DNA of 64,000 bases from Helicobacter_D sp964464895. Lineage in GTDB: Bacteria; Campylobacterota; Campylobacteria; Campylobacterales; Helicobacteraceae. Made by a program: the position numbers and the translations under genes. This document shows positions 16,459 to 25,295 of the stretch, piece by piece. Location of the stretch: contig CAYXGY010000006.1 in assembly GCA_964464895.1 (NCBI GenBank), positions 1 through 64,000 of the forward strand, read 5' to 3'. Every line of letters begins with the position of its first letter. The first letter of the stretch is position 1. The notes below the pieces were generated by a model. It saw only the letters and a list, made by a program, of their open reading frames with translations, made no database searches and was not told the origin of the DNA.

Positions 16459-17286
16459 ATGGCAATTAAAACTTATAAACCATACACTCCAAGCAGAAGA
16501 TTTATGAGCAATCTAAGTTCAGAAAATATTACTGCAAAAGCTAGTGTAAGAAAGTTATTGATTAAACTTCCTGTGCATGCAGGACGCAATAATAATGGTA
16601 GAATCACAAGCCGACATAAAGAGGGTGGAGCAAAAAAGCTTTATCGTATTATTGATTTTAAACGCAATAAATATAATATTGAAGGCAAAGTGAGTGCAAT
16701 TGAATACGACCCTTATAGAAATTGTAGAATTGCACTGATAATTTACAAAGATGGCGATAAAAGATACATCATTCAACCTAGTGGCTTAAATGTAGGAGAT
16801 ACAATTATTTCCGCAGAAGGTGGATTGGATATTCGTTTGGGCTATGCAATGAAAATCAAAAATATTCCTATCGGAACAGTGATTCATAATATTGAAATGT
16901 ATCCCGGACGTGGAGGACAGCTTGCAAGAAGTGCAGGGGCTAGCGCGCAGTTAATGGGTAGAGAAGGTAAATATTCCATTCTACGAATGCCAAGCGGTGA
17001 AATGCGTTATATTTTGGGTGAATGTATGGCGACAATTGGAACAGTTGGGAACGAAGATTTTGCAAATATTTCTATTGGTAAGGCGGGGCGTAATCGTTAT
17101 TTAGGGGTTCGCCCACAAACAAGAGGTGCTGCAATGAACCCAGTAGATCACCCACATGGTGGTGGTGAAGGCAAGACAGGTTCTAGCGGACATCCAGTTT
17201 CTCCATGGGGTATGCCGGCTAAAGGTTATAAAACACGTAGAAAGAAAGCAAGCGATAAGCTAATTATTTCAAGAAGAAAAAAATAA
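16459..17286 (+). CDS. rplB: 50S ribosomal protein L2
   Basis: L2 (275 residues) is needed for subunit joining and peptidyl-transferase activity. Its C-terminal signature PVDHPHGGGEGKT contains the conserved His, and the N-terminal RNA-binding fold includes GRNNNGRITSRHKEGG. Normal length and position between rplW and rpsS. Confidence 0.98.
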   Translation: MAIKTYKPYTPSRRFMSNLSSENITAKASVRKLLIKLPVHAGRNNNGRITSRHKEGGAKKLYRIIDFKRNKYNIEGKVSAIEYDPYRNCRIALIIYKDGDKRYIIQPSGLNVGDTIISAEGGLDIRLGYAMKIKNIPIGTVIHNIEMYPGRGGQLARSAGASAQLMGREGKYSILRMPSGEMRYILGECMATIGTVGNEDFANISIGKAGRNRYLGVRPQTRGAAMNPVDHPHGGGEGKTGSSGHPVSPWGMPAKGYKTRRKKASDKLIISRRKK

Positions 17287-17295
17287 GGAAAGCAA

Positions 17296-17577
17296 ATGGC
17301 TAGATCAATAAAAAAAGGTCCTTTTGTTGATGAACATTTAATGAAAAAAGTGCTCAAGGCAAAAGAGACAAAAGATAATAAACCAATCAAAACATGGTCG
17401 CGCAGAAGCACAATTGTGCCCGATATGATTGGATTTACTTTTAATGTGCATAATGGAAGAGCTTTCGTTCCTGTTTATGTAACAGAAAATCATGTCGGCT
17501 ATAAGTTGGGTGAATTTGCTCCTACAAGAACTTTCAAAGGACACAAAGGCAGTGTCCAAAAGAAAATTGGTAAATAA
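17296..17577 (+). CDS. rpsS: 30S ribosomal protein S19
   Basis: S19 (93 residues) in the 30S head. It begins MARSIKKGPFVDEHL and contains FNVHNGRAFVPVYVTENHVGYKLGEFAPTR, of which NGR...GHKLGEFAPTR is the family signature (here with YKLG). 9 bases after rplB, 11 bases before rplV. Confidence 0.98.
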   Translation: MARSIKKGPFVDEHLMKKVLKAKETKDNKPIKTWSRRSTIVPDMIGFTFNVHNGRAFVPVYVTENHVGYKLGEFAPTRTFKGHKGSVQKKIGK

Positions 17578-17588
17578 GGGGAGTCAAA

Positions 17589-17918
17589 ATGAGTAAGGCA
17601 TTATTGAGATACATTCGTTTATCTCCCACAAAAGCAAGATTGATTGCAAAAGAAATCCAGGGAATGAATGCTGAATTAGCGATTGCTTCGTTAGAATTTA
17701 TGCCAAATAAAGCGGCAAGAATAATCTCTAAAGTAATTGCATCAGCAGTTGCAAATGGTGGTTATGAGGCTGAAAATGTAATTGTCTCTTCTTGTAGAGT
17801 AGATGCTGGTCCTGTGCTTAGACGCTTTACGCCAAGAGCAAGAGGGAGAGCAACTCCGGTTAGAAAACCTACTTCACATATTTTTGTAGAAGTAGCACAA
17901 AAAAGTAAGGATAAGTAA
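17589..17918 (+). CDS. rplV: 50S ribosomal protein L22
   Basis: L22 (109 residues), whose beta-hairpin lines the exit tunnel (VDAGPVLRRFTPRARGRA). The N-terminus RYIRLSPTKARLIAKEIQG is typical. Its TAA stop shares one base with the rpsC ATG. Confidence 0.98.
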   Translation: MSKALLRYIRLSPTKARLIAKEIQGMNAELAIASLEFMPNKAARIISKVIASAVANGGYEAENVIVSSCRVDAGPVLRRFTPRARGRATPVRKPTSHIFVEVAQKSKDK

Positions 17919-18625
17919 TGGGTCAAAAAGTTAATCCGATTGGTCTAAGACTTGGTATTAATAGAAATTGGGAATCAAGATGGTTTCCTTCATTTGCTAG
18001 TGCGCCACAAAATATAGCGGAAGACCATAAAATTAGAAAATTCTTAAAGAAAGAGCTTTATTATGCAGGCGTGAGTGATATTTTAGTTGAACGCACTGCT
18101 AAAAAAGTTCGTGTAACAGTTGTCGCTGCTCGTCCCGGTATTATTATAGGCAAAAAGGGTGCAGATGTTGAAAAATTAAAGGAATCTTTGAAAAAGATAG
18201 TAAATAAAGATATTTTTATCAATATCAAAGAGGTGAAAAAACCACAAAGCAATGCACAATTGTCAGCCGAAAGTGTTGCTACGCAATTAGAAAGACGCGT
18301 GGCTTTTAGGCGAGCAATGAAAAAAGTAATGCAAAGCGCAATGAAATCAGGAGCAAAAGGAATCAAAGTCCGTGTTTCTGGTCGTTTAGCAGGAGCTGAA
18401 ATGGCGAGGACTGAATGGTATATGGAGGGTAGAATCCCACTTCATACCTTAAGAGCGAAGATTGATTATGGCTTTGCAGAAGCTTTAACAACTTATGGGA
18501 ATATTGGTGTAAAAGTTTGGATTTTTAAAGGTGAAGTTTTGCAAAAAGGAATCCAAGCGGAAAAACAAAATGGAGAGGGTGAAGAGAAATCAAGTCGCCC
18601 AACAAGAAAGAGAAGGGGGCAATAA
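17918..18625 (+). CDS. rpsC: 30S ribosomal protein S3
   Basis: S3 (235 residues) at the mRNA entry channel. It begins MGQKVNPIGLRLGI, has the KH-type motif PGIIIGKKGADVEKL, and the C-terminal signature GAEMARTEWYMEGRIPLHTLRA. The tail is lysine/arginine-rich. One-base overlap with rplV. Confidence 0.98.
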   Translation: MGQKVNPIGLRLGINRNWESRWFPSFASAPQNIAEDHKIRKFLKKELYYAGVSDILVERTAKKVRVTVVAARPGIIIGKKGADVEKLKESLKKIVNKDIFINIKEVKKPQSNAQLSAESVATQLERRVAFRRAMKKVMQSAMKSGAKGIKVRVSGRLAGAEMARTEWYMEGRIPLHTLRAKIDYGFAEALTTYGNIGVKVWIFKGEVLQKGIQAEKQNGEGEEKSSRPTRKRRGQ

Positions 18626-18628
18626 ACG

Positions 18629-19054
18629 ATGTTAATGCCAAAAAGAACAAAATATAGAAAACAAATGAAAGGACGCAATCGTGGTAAAGCGTTTCGCGGA
18701 ACTTCATTGGCGTTTGGTGAATTTGGGATTAAGGCAATAGAGCATGGAAGAATTGATTCGCGTCAAATTGAAGCGGCTCGTATTGCTATGACACGTGCAA
18801 CAAAAAGAACAGGAATGGTTTGGATTCGTGTTTTTCCGGATAAGCCATTAACTGCTAAACCTCTTGAAACAAGAATGGGTAAAGGTAAAGGTGGTGTGGA
18901 TAAATGGGTTATGAATATTAAACCTGGCAGAATCATTTATGAAATGGGTAGTGTAGATGAATCTCTTGCAAGAAGTGCATTGGCGTTAGCTCAAAGCAAA
19001 CTCCCTTTTAAAACAAAAATTGTAACAAGAGAGGGCGAAAATGAAATATACTGA
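18629..19054 (+). CDS. rplP: 50S ribosomal protein L16
   Basis: L16 (141 residues) near the A-site tRNA elbow. It starts MLMPKRTKYRKQMKGRNRG; VWIRVFPDKPLTAKP and ETRMGKGKG are the family signatures. The length equals that of other Helicobacter L16 proteins. The last 14 bases overlap rpmC. Confidence 0.98.
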   Translation: MLMPKRTKYRKQMKGRNRGKAFRGTSLAFGEFGIKAIEHGRIDSRQIEAARIAMTRATKRTGMVWIRVFPDKPLTAKPLETRMGKGKGGVDKWVMNIKPGRIIYEMGSVDESLARSALALAQSKLPFKTKIVTREGENEIY

Positions 19055-19238
19055 GATTAACACAAAAACAATAGAAGAGCTAAAGACTCTTTTAAAAGAA
19101 AAAGAAACGCTTTTATTTGAACTAAATTTGAAGTTAAGAACAATGCAGCTTACAAATTCAAGTGAAATAAGAGTTGCCAAGAAAGATATTGCGAGAATCA
19201 AAACAGCTCTGAATGTCAAAAGGAGGGCGCAAGTATGA
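19041..19238 (+). CDS. rpmC: 50S ribosomal protein L29
   Basis: L29 (65 residues), a two-helix protein at the tunnel exit. The pattern ELKTLLKEKETLLFELNLK...KKDIARIKT is typical. It overlaps rplP by 14 bases and rpsQ by 4, so translation of all three is likely coupled. Confidence 0.95.
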   Translation: MKYTEINTKTIEELKTLLKEKETLLFELNLKLRTMQLTNSSEIRVAKKDIARIKTALNVKRRAQV

Positions 19239-19501
19239 GTAGTGTGCAACCACATAAAAGAGTTATCTCCGGGAAAGTTGTTACAAAAACTGGCGATAAA
19301 AGTGTAACGATTCTAGTGGAAAGGCGTGTTACACACCCAAAATATAGAAAGATTGTAAAAAGGTTTAAACGTTATATTGTGCATGATGAAAACAATAGCG
19401 TAAAAGTAGGAGATGTGATTGAGGCGATTGAATGTAAGCCAATTTCTAAAAGAAAAGCTTTCACACTTCACAAAGTTGTATCTGTAGGAGTTGAATTATG
19501 A
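19235..19501 (+). CDS. rpsQ: 30S ribosomal protein S17
   Basis: S17 (88 residues), a 16S rRNA-binding OB-fold protein. The signature VERRVTHPKYRKIVKRFKRY and the end ECKPISKRKAFTLHKV are family-typical. Overlaps both neighbours by 4 bases. Confidence 0.97.
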   Translation: MSSVQPHKRVISGKVVTKTGDKSVTILVERRVTHPKYRKIVKRFKRYIVHDENNSVKVGDVIEAIECKPISKRKAFTLHKVVSVGVEL

Positions 19502-19866
19502 TTCAAAGTTTTACACGATTAAATGTTGCAGACAATAGTGGTGCAAAAGAAGTAATGTGCATCAAAGTTTTGGGTGGGAGCAAGAGACGTTATGCCACAG
19601 TAGGTGATGTCATTGTTGCTTCTGTTAAAAAAGCACTTCCAAGCGGAAAAGTAAAAAAGGGTCAAGTTGTGAAAGCAGTCGTTGTCCGAACCAAAAAAGA
19701 ATTGCATCGCGAAGATGGTGCTTTGATTCGTTTCGACGATAATGCTGCAGTAATCCTAGATAGCAAAAGAGACCCTATCGGAACACGCATTTTTGGACCT
19801 GTTGGAAGAGAAATTCGTTATGCTAATTTTATGAAAATCGTATCATTAGCACCGGAGGTATTATAA
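19498..19866 (+). CDS. rplN: 50S ribosomal protein L14
   Basis: L14 (122 residues), a bridge protein of the 50S. It starts MIQSFTRLNVADNSGAKEVMCIKVLGG and ends FMKIVSLAPEVL, both standard. The stop shares one base with the rplX ATG. Confidence 0.98.
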   Translation: MIQSFTRLNVADNSGAKEVMCIKVLGGSKRRYATVGDVIVASVKKALPSGKVKKGQVVKAVVVRTKKELHREDGALIRFDDNAAVILDSKRDPIGTRIFGPVGREIRYANFMKIVSLAPEVL

Positions 19867-20102
19867 TGGCAAAATTTAAAATTAAAAAAGGTGATTTAGT
19901 AGAAATAATTACGGGTGATAAAGAAGATAAAGGAAAGAAAGCTAAAGTTTTGCGAGTATTACCTAAAACTTCTCAAGTCATTGTAGAGGGTTGCAAGATT
20001 GCAAAAAAAGCTGTAAAACCAACAGATAAGAATCCTAAAGGTGGTTTTATTGATAAAGAAATGCCAATTCACATTTCAAATGTTAAAAAAGCGGAGGACT
20101 AA
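19866..20102 (+). CDS. rplX: 50S ribosomal protein L24
   Basis: L24 (78 residues), an assembly initiator of the 50S with a KOW motif (KKGDLVEIITGDKEDKGKKA). Slightly shorter than in E. coli, as usual in this group. 3 bases before rplE. Confidence 0.97.
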   Translation: MAKFKIKKGDLVEIITGDKEDKGKKAKVLRVLPKTSQVIVEGCKIAKKAVKPTDKNPKGGFIDKEMPIHISNVKKAED

Positions 20103-20105
20103 TCT

Positions 20106-20660
20106 ATGTTTGCTTTAAAAACTGCCTACAAAAATGAGATTAAACCAAAGTTGGCAGAGGAATTAGAGATTAAGAATCCTATGCTTTTGCCAAAATTAGA
20201 AAAGATTGTGATTAGTGTTGGGGCAGGCATACACGCAAAAGATACTAAAATTATGCAAAACATTGCCGATACTATTTCATTGATTGCAGGACAAAAAGCG
20301 GTAATTACAATTGCTAAGAAATCTGTTGCAGGATTTAAAATGCGTGAAGGAATGCCAATGGGAGTTAAAGTTACCCTAAGAGGCAATCAAATGTATAATT
20401 TTCTTGAAAAGCTTATTGTGATTGCGCTCCCAAGAGTGAAAGACTTTAGGGGAGTTCCTCGTAATGGGTTTGATGGAAGAGGGAATTATAGCTTTGGCGT
20501 GAATGAGCAATTAATTTTCCCAGAAGTAGTTTATGATGATATTATGGTAAGTCATGGTATGAATATTACATTTGTAACTTCGGCTACAAATGATAAAGAA
20601 GCATTTAAGTTGCTTGAGCTTTTTGGCTTACCTTTTGCAAAAGGAAGAACTAATGGCTAA
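20106..20660 (+). CDS. rplE: 50S ribosomal protein L5
   Basis: L5 (184 residues) binds 5S rRNA. LEKIVISVGAG and GQKAVITIAKKSVAGFKMREG are family motifs, and FPEVVYDDI is near the end. Its last 8 bases overlap the rpsN start. Confidence 0.98.
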   Translation: MFALKTAYKNEIKPKLAEELEIKNPMLLPKLEKIVISVGAGIHAKDTKIMQNIADTISLIAGQKAVITIAKKSVAGFKMREGMPMGVKVTLRGNQMYNFLEKLIVIALPRVKDFRGVPRNGFDGRGNYSFGVNEQLIFPEVVYDDIMVSHGMNITFVTSATNDKEAFKLLELFGLPFAKGRTNG

Positions 20661-20838
20661 GAAATCTATGATTGCAAAGGCAGCAAGAGCACCTAAATTT
20701 AAAGTGAGAGCATATACAAGATGTTCTATTTGCGGGCGACCACATTCTGTTTATAGAGATTTTGGTATTTGTCGTGTTTGTCTTCGTAAAATGGGAAATG
20801 AAGGCTTGATTCCCGGACTTAGAAAAGCAAGCTGGTAA
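20653..20838 (+). CDS. rpsN: 30S ribosomal protein S14, zinc-binding type
   Basis: S14 (61 residues) of the short zinc form: the two CxxC pairs are in RCSICGRPHSVYRDFGICRVCLR. I chose the ATG at 20653 (MAKKSMIAKAAR), which gives the standard length. A longer in-frame start at 20590 lies within rplE and is rejected. Confidence 0.97.
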   Translation: MAKKSMIAKAARAPKFKVRAYTRCSICGRPHSVYRDFGICRVCLRKMGNEGLIPGLRKASW

Positions 20839-20847
20839 GGAAAGAAA

Positions 20848-21243
20848 ATGGTAAATGATATTATTGCGGATTCTTTGACAAGAATTCGAAATGCAAGTAT
20901 GAGACGTTTGGACACTACAAATCTGTATTATGCTAAGATTGTAGTATCTATCTTGGAAGTTTTTCAAGCAAAAGGCTTTATTGAAAGTTTTAAAGTTGTA
21001 GAGAAAGACAAAAAGCAATCTATTAATGTTGTTTTAAAATACGATGAAAAAGGGCAAGCTGTAATCAATGAGATTGCGAGAATTTCAAAACCCGGAAGAC
21101 GCGTTTATAAAGGTAGAAATGAATTAAAACGTTTCAAAAATGGTTATGGAACAATTGTTGTGAGCACAAGTAAGGGCGTTATTGCCAATGAAGATGCTTA
21201 TAAAGCGAATGTAGGTGGCGAAGCCCTCTGCAGTATTTGGTAG
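20848..21243 (+). CDS. rpsH: 30S ribosomal protein S8
   Basis: S8 (131 residues) binds central-domain 16S rRNA. It begins MVNDIIADSLTRIRNA and ends with the signature STSKGVIANEDAYKANVGGE. In E. coli S8 represses the spc operon; no such site is evident here. Confidence 0.98.
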   Translation: MVNDIIADSLTRIRNASMRRLDTTNLYYAKIVVSILEVFQAKGFIESFKVVEKDKKQSINVVLKYDEKGQAVINEIARISKPGRRVYKGRNELKRFKNGYGTIVVSTSKGVIANEDAYKANVGGEALCSIW

Positions 21244-21252
21244 GAGTATTTA

Positions 21253-21789
21253 ATGTCAAGAGTTGGAAAAAAACCTATTAGCATTCCAAGTAGCATTCAA
21301 GTAAGCGTTGAAGGGAGCAAAATAGTTTTTAAGGGTGGCAAACTTACAAAAGAATTAGAAACTTATGGACGTGTGGGCATCACATTAAAAGAGGGTGAAT
21401 TAACTTTCGCACTCAATGGTGAAAATGCACAGGCTAAAGCTTATTGGGGGACATATAGAGCTTTAGCGAATAATATTGTGGTAGGTTTGACTGAAGGCTT
21501 TACAAAGCAATTAGAGATTAATGGTGTAGGTTACAAAGCAACCGTAAAGGGAAAAGTTTTAGAGCTTGCACTCGGATTCTCCCATCCTATTAACTATGAC
21601 ATACCAGAAGGTGTTGAAATTTCAGTTGATAAGAATCTTGTAACCATCAAAGGTTCAGATAAGCAGCAAATTGGACAAATTGCGGCTGAAATTAGAGAGT
21701 TTAGACCACCAGAGCCTTATAAGGGTAAGGGTGTGAAATATACTGATGAGCGTATTATCCGCAAAGCCGGTAAAACTTCTAAAAAATAA
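21253..21789 (+). CDS. rplF: 50S ribosomal protein L6
   Basis: L6 (178 residues), two tandem related domains near the GTPase centre. It starts MSRVGKKPISIPSS and ends with PEPYKGKGVKYTDERIIRK, the family signature. Confidence 0.98.
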   Translation: MSRVGKKPISIPSSIQVSVEGSKIVFKGGKLTKELETYGRVGITLKEGELTFALNGENAQAKAYWGTYRALANNIVVGLTEGFTKQLEINGVGYKATVKGKVLELALGFSHPINYDIPEGVEISVDKNLVTIKGSDKQQIGQIAAEIREFRPPEPYKGKGVKYTDERIIRKAGKTSKK

Positions 21790-21798
21790 GGACAAATA

Positions 21799-22155
21799 AT
21801 GACAAATAAAATTATTAGAAAAAAAAGAAGTTTAAGATTCAAAAGAAAACTAAGAATCCGTGCTAAAGTTTTCGGAAGTGCCGCTACTCCTAGATTGAGT
21901 ATTTTTCGTTCCAATAGATATTTTTATGCACAAGCCATTGACGATACTAAAGGTGTAACCCTTGCGAGCGTAGATGGCAAAAAAATGGGCTTGAAAAATA
22001 ATAAAGAAGATGTGAAAAAGATTGCTGTTGCATTAGCGGATAGTCTTAAAAAATCAAATATTACAGAAGTGATTTTTGATAGAAATGGCTATTTGTATCA
22101 TGGTGTTGTTGCAAGTTTTGCTGATTCTCTTCGTGAGAATGGAATCAAGTTGTAG
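21799..22155 (+). CDS. rplR: 50S ribosomal protein L18
   Basis: L18 (118 residues) binds 5S rRNA with L5. The N-terminal basic arm (RKKRSLRFKRKLRIRAK) and the motif RLSIFRSNRYFYAQAIDD are typical, ending DRNGYLYHGVVASFADSLRENG. Confidence 0.97.
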   Translation: MTNKIIRKKRSLRFKRKLRIRAKVFGSAATPRLSIFRSNRYFYAQAIDDTKGVTLASVDGKKMGLKNNKEDVKKIAVALADSLKKSNITEVIFDRNGYLYHGVVASFADSLRENGIKL

Positions 22156-22163
22156 GGGATAAT

Positions 22164-22604
22164 ATGGAAATCAATAGAGAAGAGTTTGAAGAATATGTTG
22201 TAAATATTGGTCGTGTAACAAAAGTTGTTAAAGGAGGTAGGAGATTCCGCTTTAACGCTTTGGTTGTGGTAGGCAATAAAGCAGGTTTAGTGGGTTTTGG
22301 GCTTGGCAAGGCGAAAGAAGTGCCTGATGCAATTAAAAAAGCCATTGATGATGCGTTTAAGAATATTATTAAGGTAAATATTAAAGGCACAACGATTGCG
22401 CACGATGTGCAAGAAAAATACAACTCAAGCGTTGTTTTATTGAAGCCTGCTAGTGAGGGAACAGGTGTTATTGCTGGTGGTTCAGTTCGTCCAGTATTGG
22501 AAAAGGCTGGGATTAAAGATATTTTGACAAAATCATTAGGTTCAAATAATCCTTACAATGTTGTGCGTGCCACCATTGAAGCCCTTTCTAAGGTTAAAGC
22601 ATAA
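22164..22604 (+). CDS. rpsE: 30S ribosomal protein S5
   Basis: S5 (146 residues) at the mRNA entry and decoding region. The signature GGRRFRFNALVVVGNKAGLVGFG is present, and the C-terminal domain has GVIAGGSVRPVLEKAGI. It is followed by rplO with no rpmD (L30) between them; L30 is also missing from other Helicobacter genomes as far as I recall. Confidence 0.98.
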   Translation: MEINREEFEEYVVNIGRVTKVVKGGRRFRFNALVVVGNKAGLVGFGLGKAKEVPDAIKKAIDDAFKNIIKVNIKGTTIAHDVQEKYNSSVVLLKPASEGTGVIAGGSVRPVLEKAGIKDILTKSLGSNNPYNVVRATIEALSKVKA

Positions 22605-22615
22605 GGAGAGAGTGT

Positions 22616-23017
22616 ATGGCATTAGAGAATTTAGCACCTGCAAAGGGTAGTGTAAAAAAAATCAAAAGAATTGGGCGAGGGCAAGGAAGCGGTATGGGTA
22701 AAACCTCTACAAGAGGAGGCAAAGGTCAGACTGCAAGGACAGGTTCTAAGCAAAAAAGAGGCTTTGAAGGTGGGCAACAACCTTTACAAAGACGTCTCCC
22801 AAAAGTTGGCTTTACAAGTCGTGTTGCAAAGCCCTATGTGATTAATGTAGAATCCATAAAAGCCATAATGCAATTGGGAGAAATTACTTTTGAAACAATC
22901 AAATCAGTTCATAAGTTTCCAAGCTATATCACTAAAATCAAATTAATTGGTACAGAGGCTAAGAATCTTGTGTCAAAAATTAAAGACGAAAGAATCACGA
23001 CAAGCGGAAAACAATAA
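22616..23017 (+). CDS. rplO: 50S ribosomal protein L15
   Basis: L15 (133 residues), a late-assembly 50S protein. The Gly/Arg-rich N-terminus (RIGRGQGSGMGKTSTRGGKG) and GFEGGQQPLQRRLPK are family-typical. Its stop shares one base with the secY start. Confidence 0.97.
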   Translation: MALENLAPAKGSVKKIKRIGRGQGSGMGKTSTRGGKGQTARTGSKQKRGFEGGQQPLQRRLPKVGFTSRVAKPYVINVESIKAIMQLGEITFETIKSVHKFPSYITKIKLIGTEAKNLVSKIKDERITTSGKQ

Positions 23018-24276
23018 TGAACAAAACAATTGTCAATAAGATTCTTATTACTTTAGGCTTTCTTTTAGCCTATCGCGTATTGGCTTATGTTCCCGTTCCA
23101 GGTGTTGATACTGCTATGATTAAAGCATTTTTTGATAATAATGCCTCCAATGCTTTGGGCTTGTTTAATATGTTTAGCGGTAATGCAGTGGAACGACTTA
23201 GCATTATTTCTCTTGGAATTATGCCCTACATCACAGCTTCTATTATTATGGAGCTTCTCGCTTCAACTTTCCCGAATCTTGGTAAGATGAAAAAGGAACG
23301 TGATGGAATGCAAAAGTATATGCAGATTATTCGCTATACAACAGTTGTCATTACTTTGATTCAAGCAGTGGGTGTTTCCATCGGGTTGAGGAGCTTGGGC
23401 ACAGGGGCTAATGGCGCAATTATGATTGATATGAATGTTTTTATTGCTATTTCTGCATTTTCTATGCTTTGTGGTACAATGCTTTTAATGTGGATTGGAG
23501 AGCAAATTACGCAAAGAGGGATTGGGAATGGAATCAGCCTGATTATTTTTGGAGGAATTGTGTCTGGAATTCCTAGCGCAATTGCAGGGACATTCAATCT
23601 TGTAAATACAAATCAGATTAGCTGGCTCGTCCTCCTGTTTATTGCAGTGATTATCGTAGCAACTGTGGCTAGCATTATTTTTGTAGAATTGGGTGAGCGT
23701 AGGATTCCTATTTCTTATTCGCGTAAAGTCGTGATGCAAAATCAAGATAAACGCATTATGAATTATATTCCAATCAAGATGAACTTAAGCGGAGTGATTC
23801 CGCCAATCTTCGCATCGGCACTTTTGATGTTTCCAAGCACAATTTTGCAAAGCTCATCTAATAGTATCGTGATGCAAATTGCGGATTTTTTAAATCCTAA
23901 TGGTTATTTATATAATGTGTTAATGTTTATTTTGGTGGTATTTTTTGCCTATTTTTATGCCTCTATTGTGTTTAATGCTAAAGACATTTCAGAGAATCTT
24001 AAACGTCAGGGTGGATTTATACCAGGTATTCGTCCGGGTGAGGGCACAGCGAATTTCTTGACAGAAGTTGCTAATAAATTGACTTTTTGGGGTGCTTTAT
24101 ATTTAGCAATTATCGCGACTTTACCATGGGTTTTAGTGAAAGCTTCTGGTGTGCCATTTTATTTTGGTGGGACAGCTGTTTTGATTGTTGTGCAAGTCGC
24201 GGTAGATACAATGCGTAAAATTGAAGCTCAAATCTATATGAATAAGTATAAAACACTTAGTGCTGTGGGGTTATAA
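23017..24276 (+). CDS. secY: preprotein translocase subunit SecY
   Basis: SecY (419 residues) forms the protein-conducting channel in the inner membrane. Ten hydrophobic segments can be traced. SecY signature stretches include GIMPYITASIIMELL, the basic loop ELGERRIPISYSRK, and RPGEGTANFL near residue 345. One-base overlaps with rplO and with map couple it to the ribosomal cluster. No adk gene follows, unlike the order in many bacteria. Confidence 0.97.
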   Translation: MNKTIVNKILITLGFLLAYRVLAYVPVPGVDTAMIKAFFDNNASNALGLFNMFSGNAVERLSIISLGIMPYITASIIMELLASTFPNLGKMKKERDGMQKYMQIIRYTTVVITLIQAVGVSIGLRSLGTGANGAIMIDMNVFIAISAFSMLCGTMLLMWIGEQITQRGIGNGISLIIFGGIVSGIPSAIAGTFNLVNTNQISWLVLLFIAVIIVATVASIIFVELGERRIPISYSRKVVMQNQDKRIMNYIPIKMNLSGVIPPIFASALLMFPSTILQSSSNSIVMQIADFLNPNGYLYNVLMFILVVFFAYFYASIVFNAKDISENLKRQGGFIPGIRPGEGTANFLTEVANKLTFWGALYLAIIATLPWVLVKASGVPFYFGGTAVLIVVQVAVDTMRKIEAQIYMNKYKTLSAVGL

Positions 24277-25034
24277 TGGCGATTCCAATTAGGAAGCCTG
24301 CTGAAATTGAGGCTTTGAGGGCTGCTAATAGAATCGTAGGCAAAACATTGAATCATTTAAAGGCTCAAATCAAGCCGGGTATGATGCTAAAAGAATTAGA
24401 CCAAATGGGTGAAGAGATGATTCGCTCGTATGGAGCAACACCGTCTTTTAAGGGACTTTATGGATTTAGTGGTTCGGTTTGCACTTCTGTCAATGAAGTG
24501 ATTATTCACGGAATCCCAAATGATTATAAATTGCAAGAGGGTGATATTGTGGGGCTTGATATTGGCACGCAACTCAATGGTTGGTATGGTGATGCGGCAA
24601 TCACTTGCGGTGTGGGTGATATTTCACAAGAAGACCAACGATTAATTGCTTGTTCCAAAGATGCTTTGTATTTTGCTATCAGTCAGATTAAAGTAGGTAT
24701 GCACTTTAAAGAATTGAGTGCATTGATAGAGCAATTTATTTTAGATTATGGTTATGTCCCTTTGCGTGGTTTTTGTGGGCACGGAATCGGTAGGAAACCA
24801 CATGAAGAGCCAGAGATTCCAAATTATTTAGAGGGGAAAAAAGCCAAGCAAGGCGACAAAATCAAAGAAGGAATGGTTTTTTGTATTGAACCAATGATTT
24901 GTCAGAAAGAAGGTGAGCCTGTTATTTTAGAAGATGATTGGAGTGTGGTTTCAGTAGATGGATTAAAGGGAAGTCATTATGAACATACTGTTGCAATCGT
25001 TAAAAATAAGGCTGAAATTTTGTCTTTAGAATAA
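24276..25034 (+). CDS. map: methionine aminopeptidase, type I
   Basis: Map (252 residues) removes the N-terminal Met from new proteins. The metal ligands of the pita-bread fold are recognisable: GLDIGTQLNGWYGDAA (Asp pair), GFCGHGIGRKPHEEP (His) and EGMVFCIEPM (Glu), plus a final Glu in the YEHT region. It overlaps secY by one base and precedes infA by 11 bases. Confidence 0.96.
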   Translation: MAIPIRKPAEIEALRAANRIVGKTLNHLKAQIKPGMMLKELDQMGEEMIRSYGATPSFKGLYGFSGSVCTSVNEVIIHGIPNDYKLQEGDIVGLDIGTQLNGWYGDAAITCGVGDISQEDQRLIACSKDALYFAISQIKVGMHFKELSALIEQFILDYGYVPLRGFCGHGIGRKPHEEPEIPNYLEGKKAKQGDKIKEGMVFCIEPMICQKEGEPVILEDDWSVVSVDGLKGSHYEHTVAIVKNKAEILSLE

Positions 25035-25045
25035 AAGGAATAAAA

Positions 25046-25264
25046 GTGGCAAAAGATGATGTGATTGAAGTAGATGGAATCGTAAAAGAGGCTTTACCCA
25101 ATGCGACATTTCGTGTAGAGCTTGAGAATGGGCATATAATTTTGTGTCATATTGCAGGACGTATGCGAATGCACTACATTAAAATTCTGCAAGGCGATAA
25201 AGTGAAATTAGAATTAACGCCTTATAGTTTAGATAAAGGCAGAATCACCTTTAGGTATAAGTAG
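25046..25264 (+). CDS. infA: translation initiation factor IF-1
   Basis: IF-1 (72 residues), an S1/OB-fold protein binding the ribosomal A site during initiation. MAKDDVIEVDGIVKEALPNATFRVEL and RMRMHYIKILQGDKV are typical; the first stretch is the diagnostic N-terminus. The start codon is GTG, 6 bases after AAAGGA-like sequence. Last gene before an internal promoter. Confidence 0.97.
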   Translation: MAKDDVIEVDGIVKEALPNATFRVELENGHIILCHIAGRMRMHYIKILQGDKVKLELTPYSLDKGRITFRYK

Positions 25265-25283
25265 ATTTTAATGCGAATTTAAA

Positions 25284-25289
25284 TATAAT
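25284..25289 (+). promoter_or_regulatory. -10 element of the internal (alpha operon) promoter
   Basis: TATAAT in TTTAAATATAATCCGC, 195 bases before rpmJ. It splits the ribosomal cluster, so rpmJ-rpsM-rpsK-rpsD-rpoA-rplQ can be transcribed separately from the S10-spc part. Confidence 0.6.
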
Positions 25290-25295
25290 CCGCTC

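Noticed and set aside
22604..22616. Missing rpmD between rpsE and rplO, and missing adk after secY, considered as deletions
   Set aside because: As far as I recall both are usual for Helicobacter and related Campylobacterota, so this is lineage-typical rather than a local anomaly.
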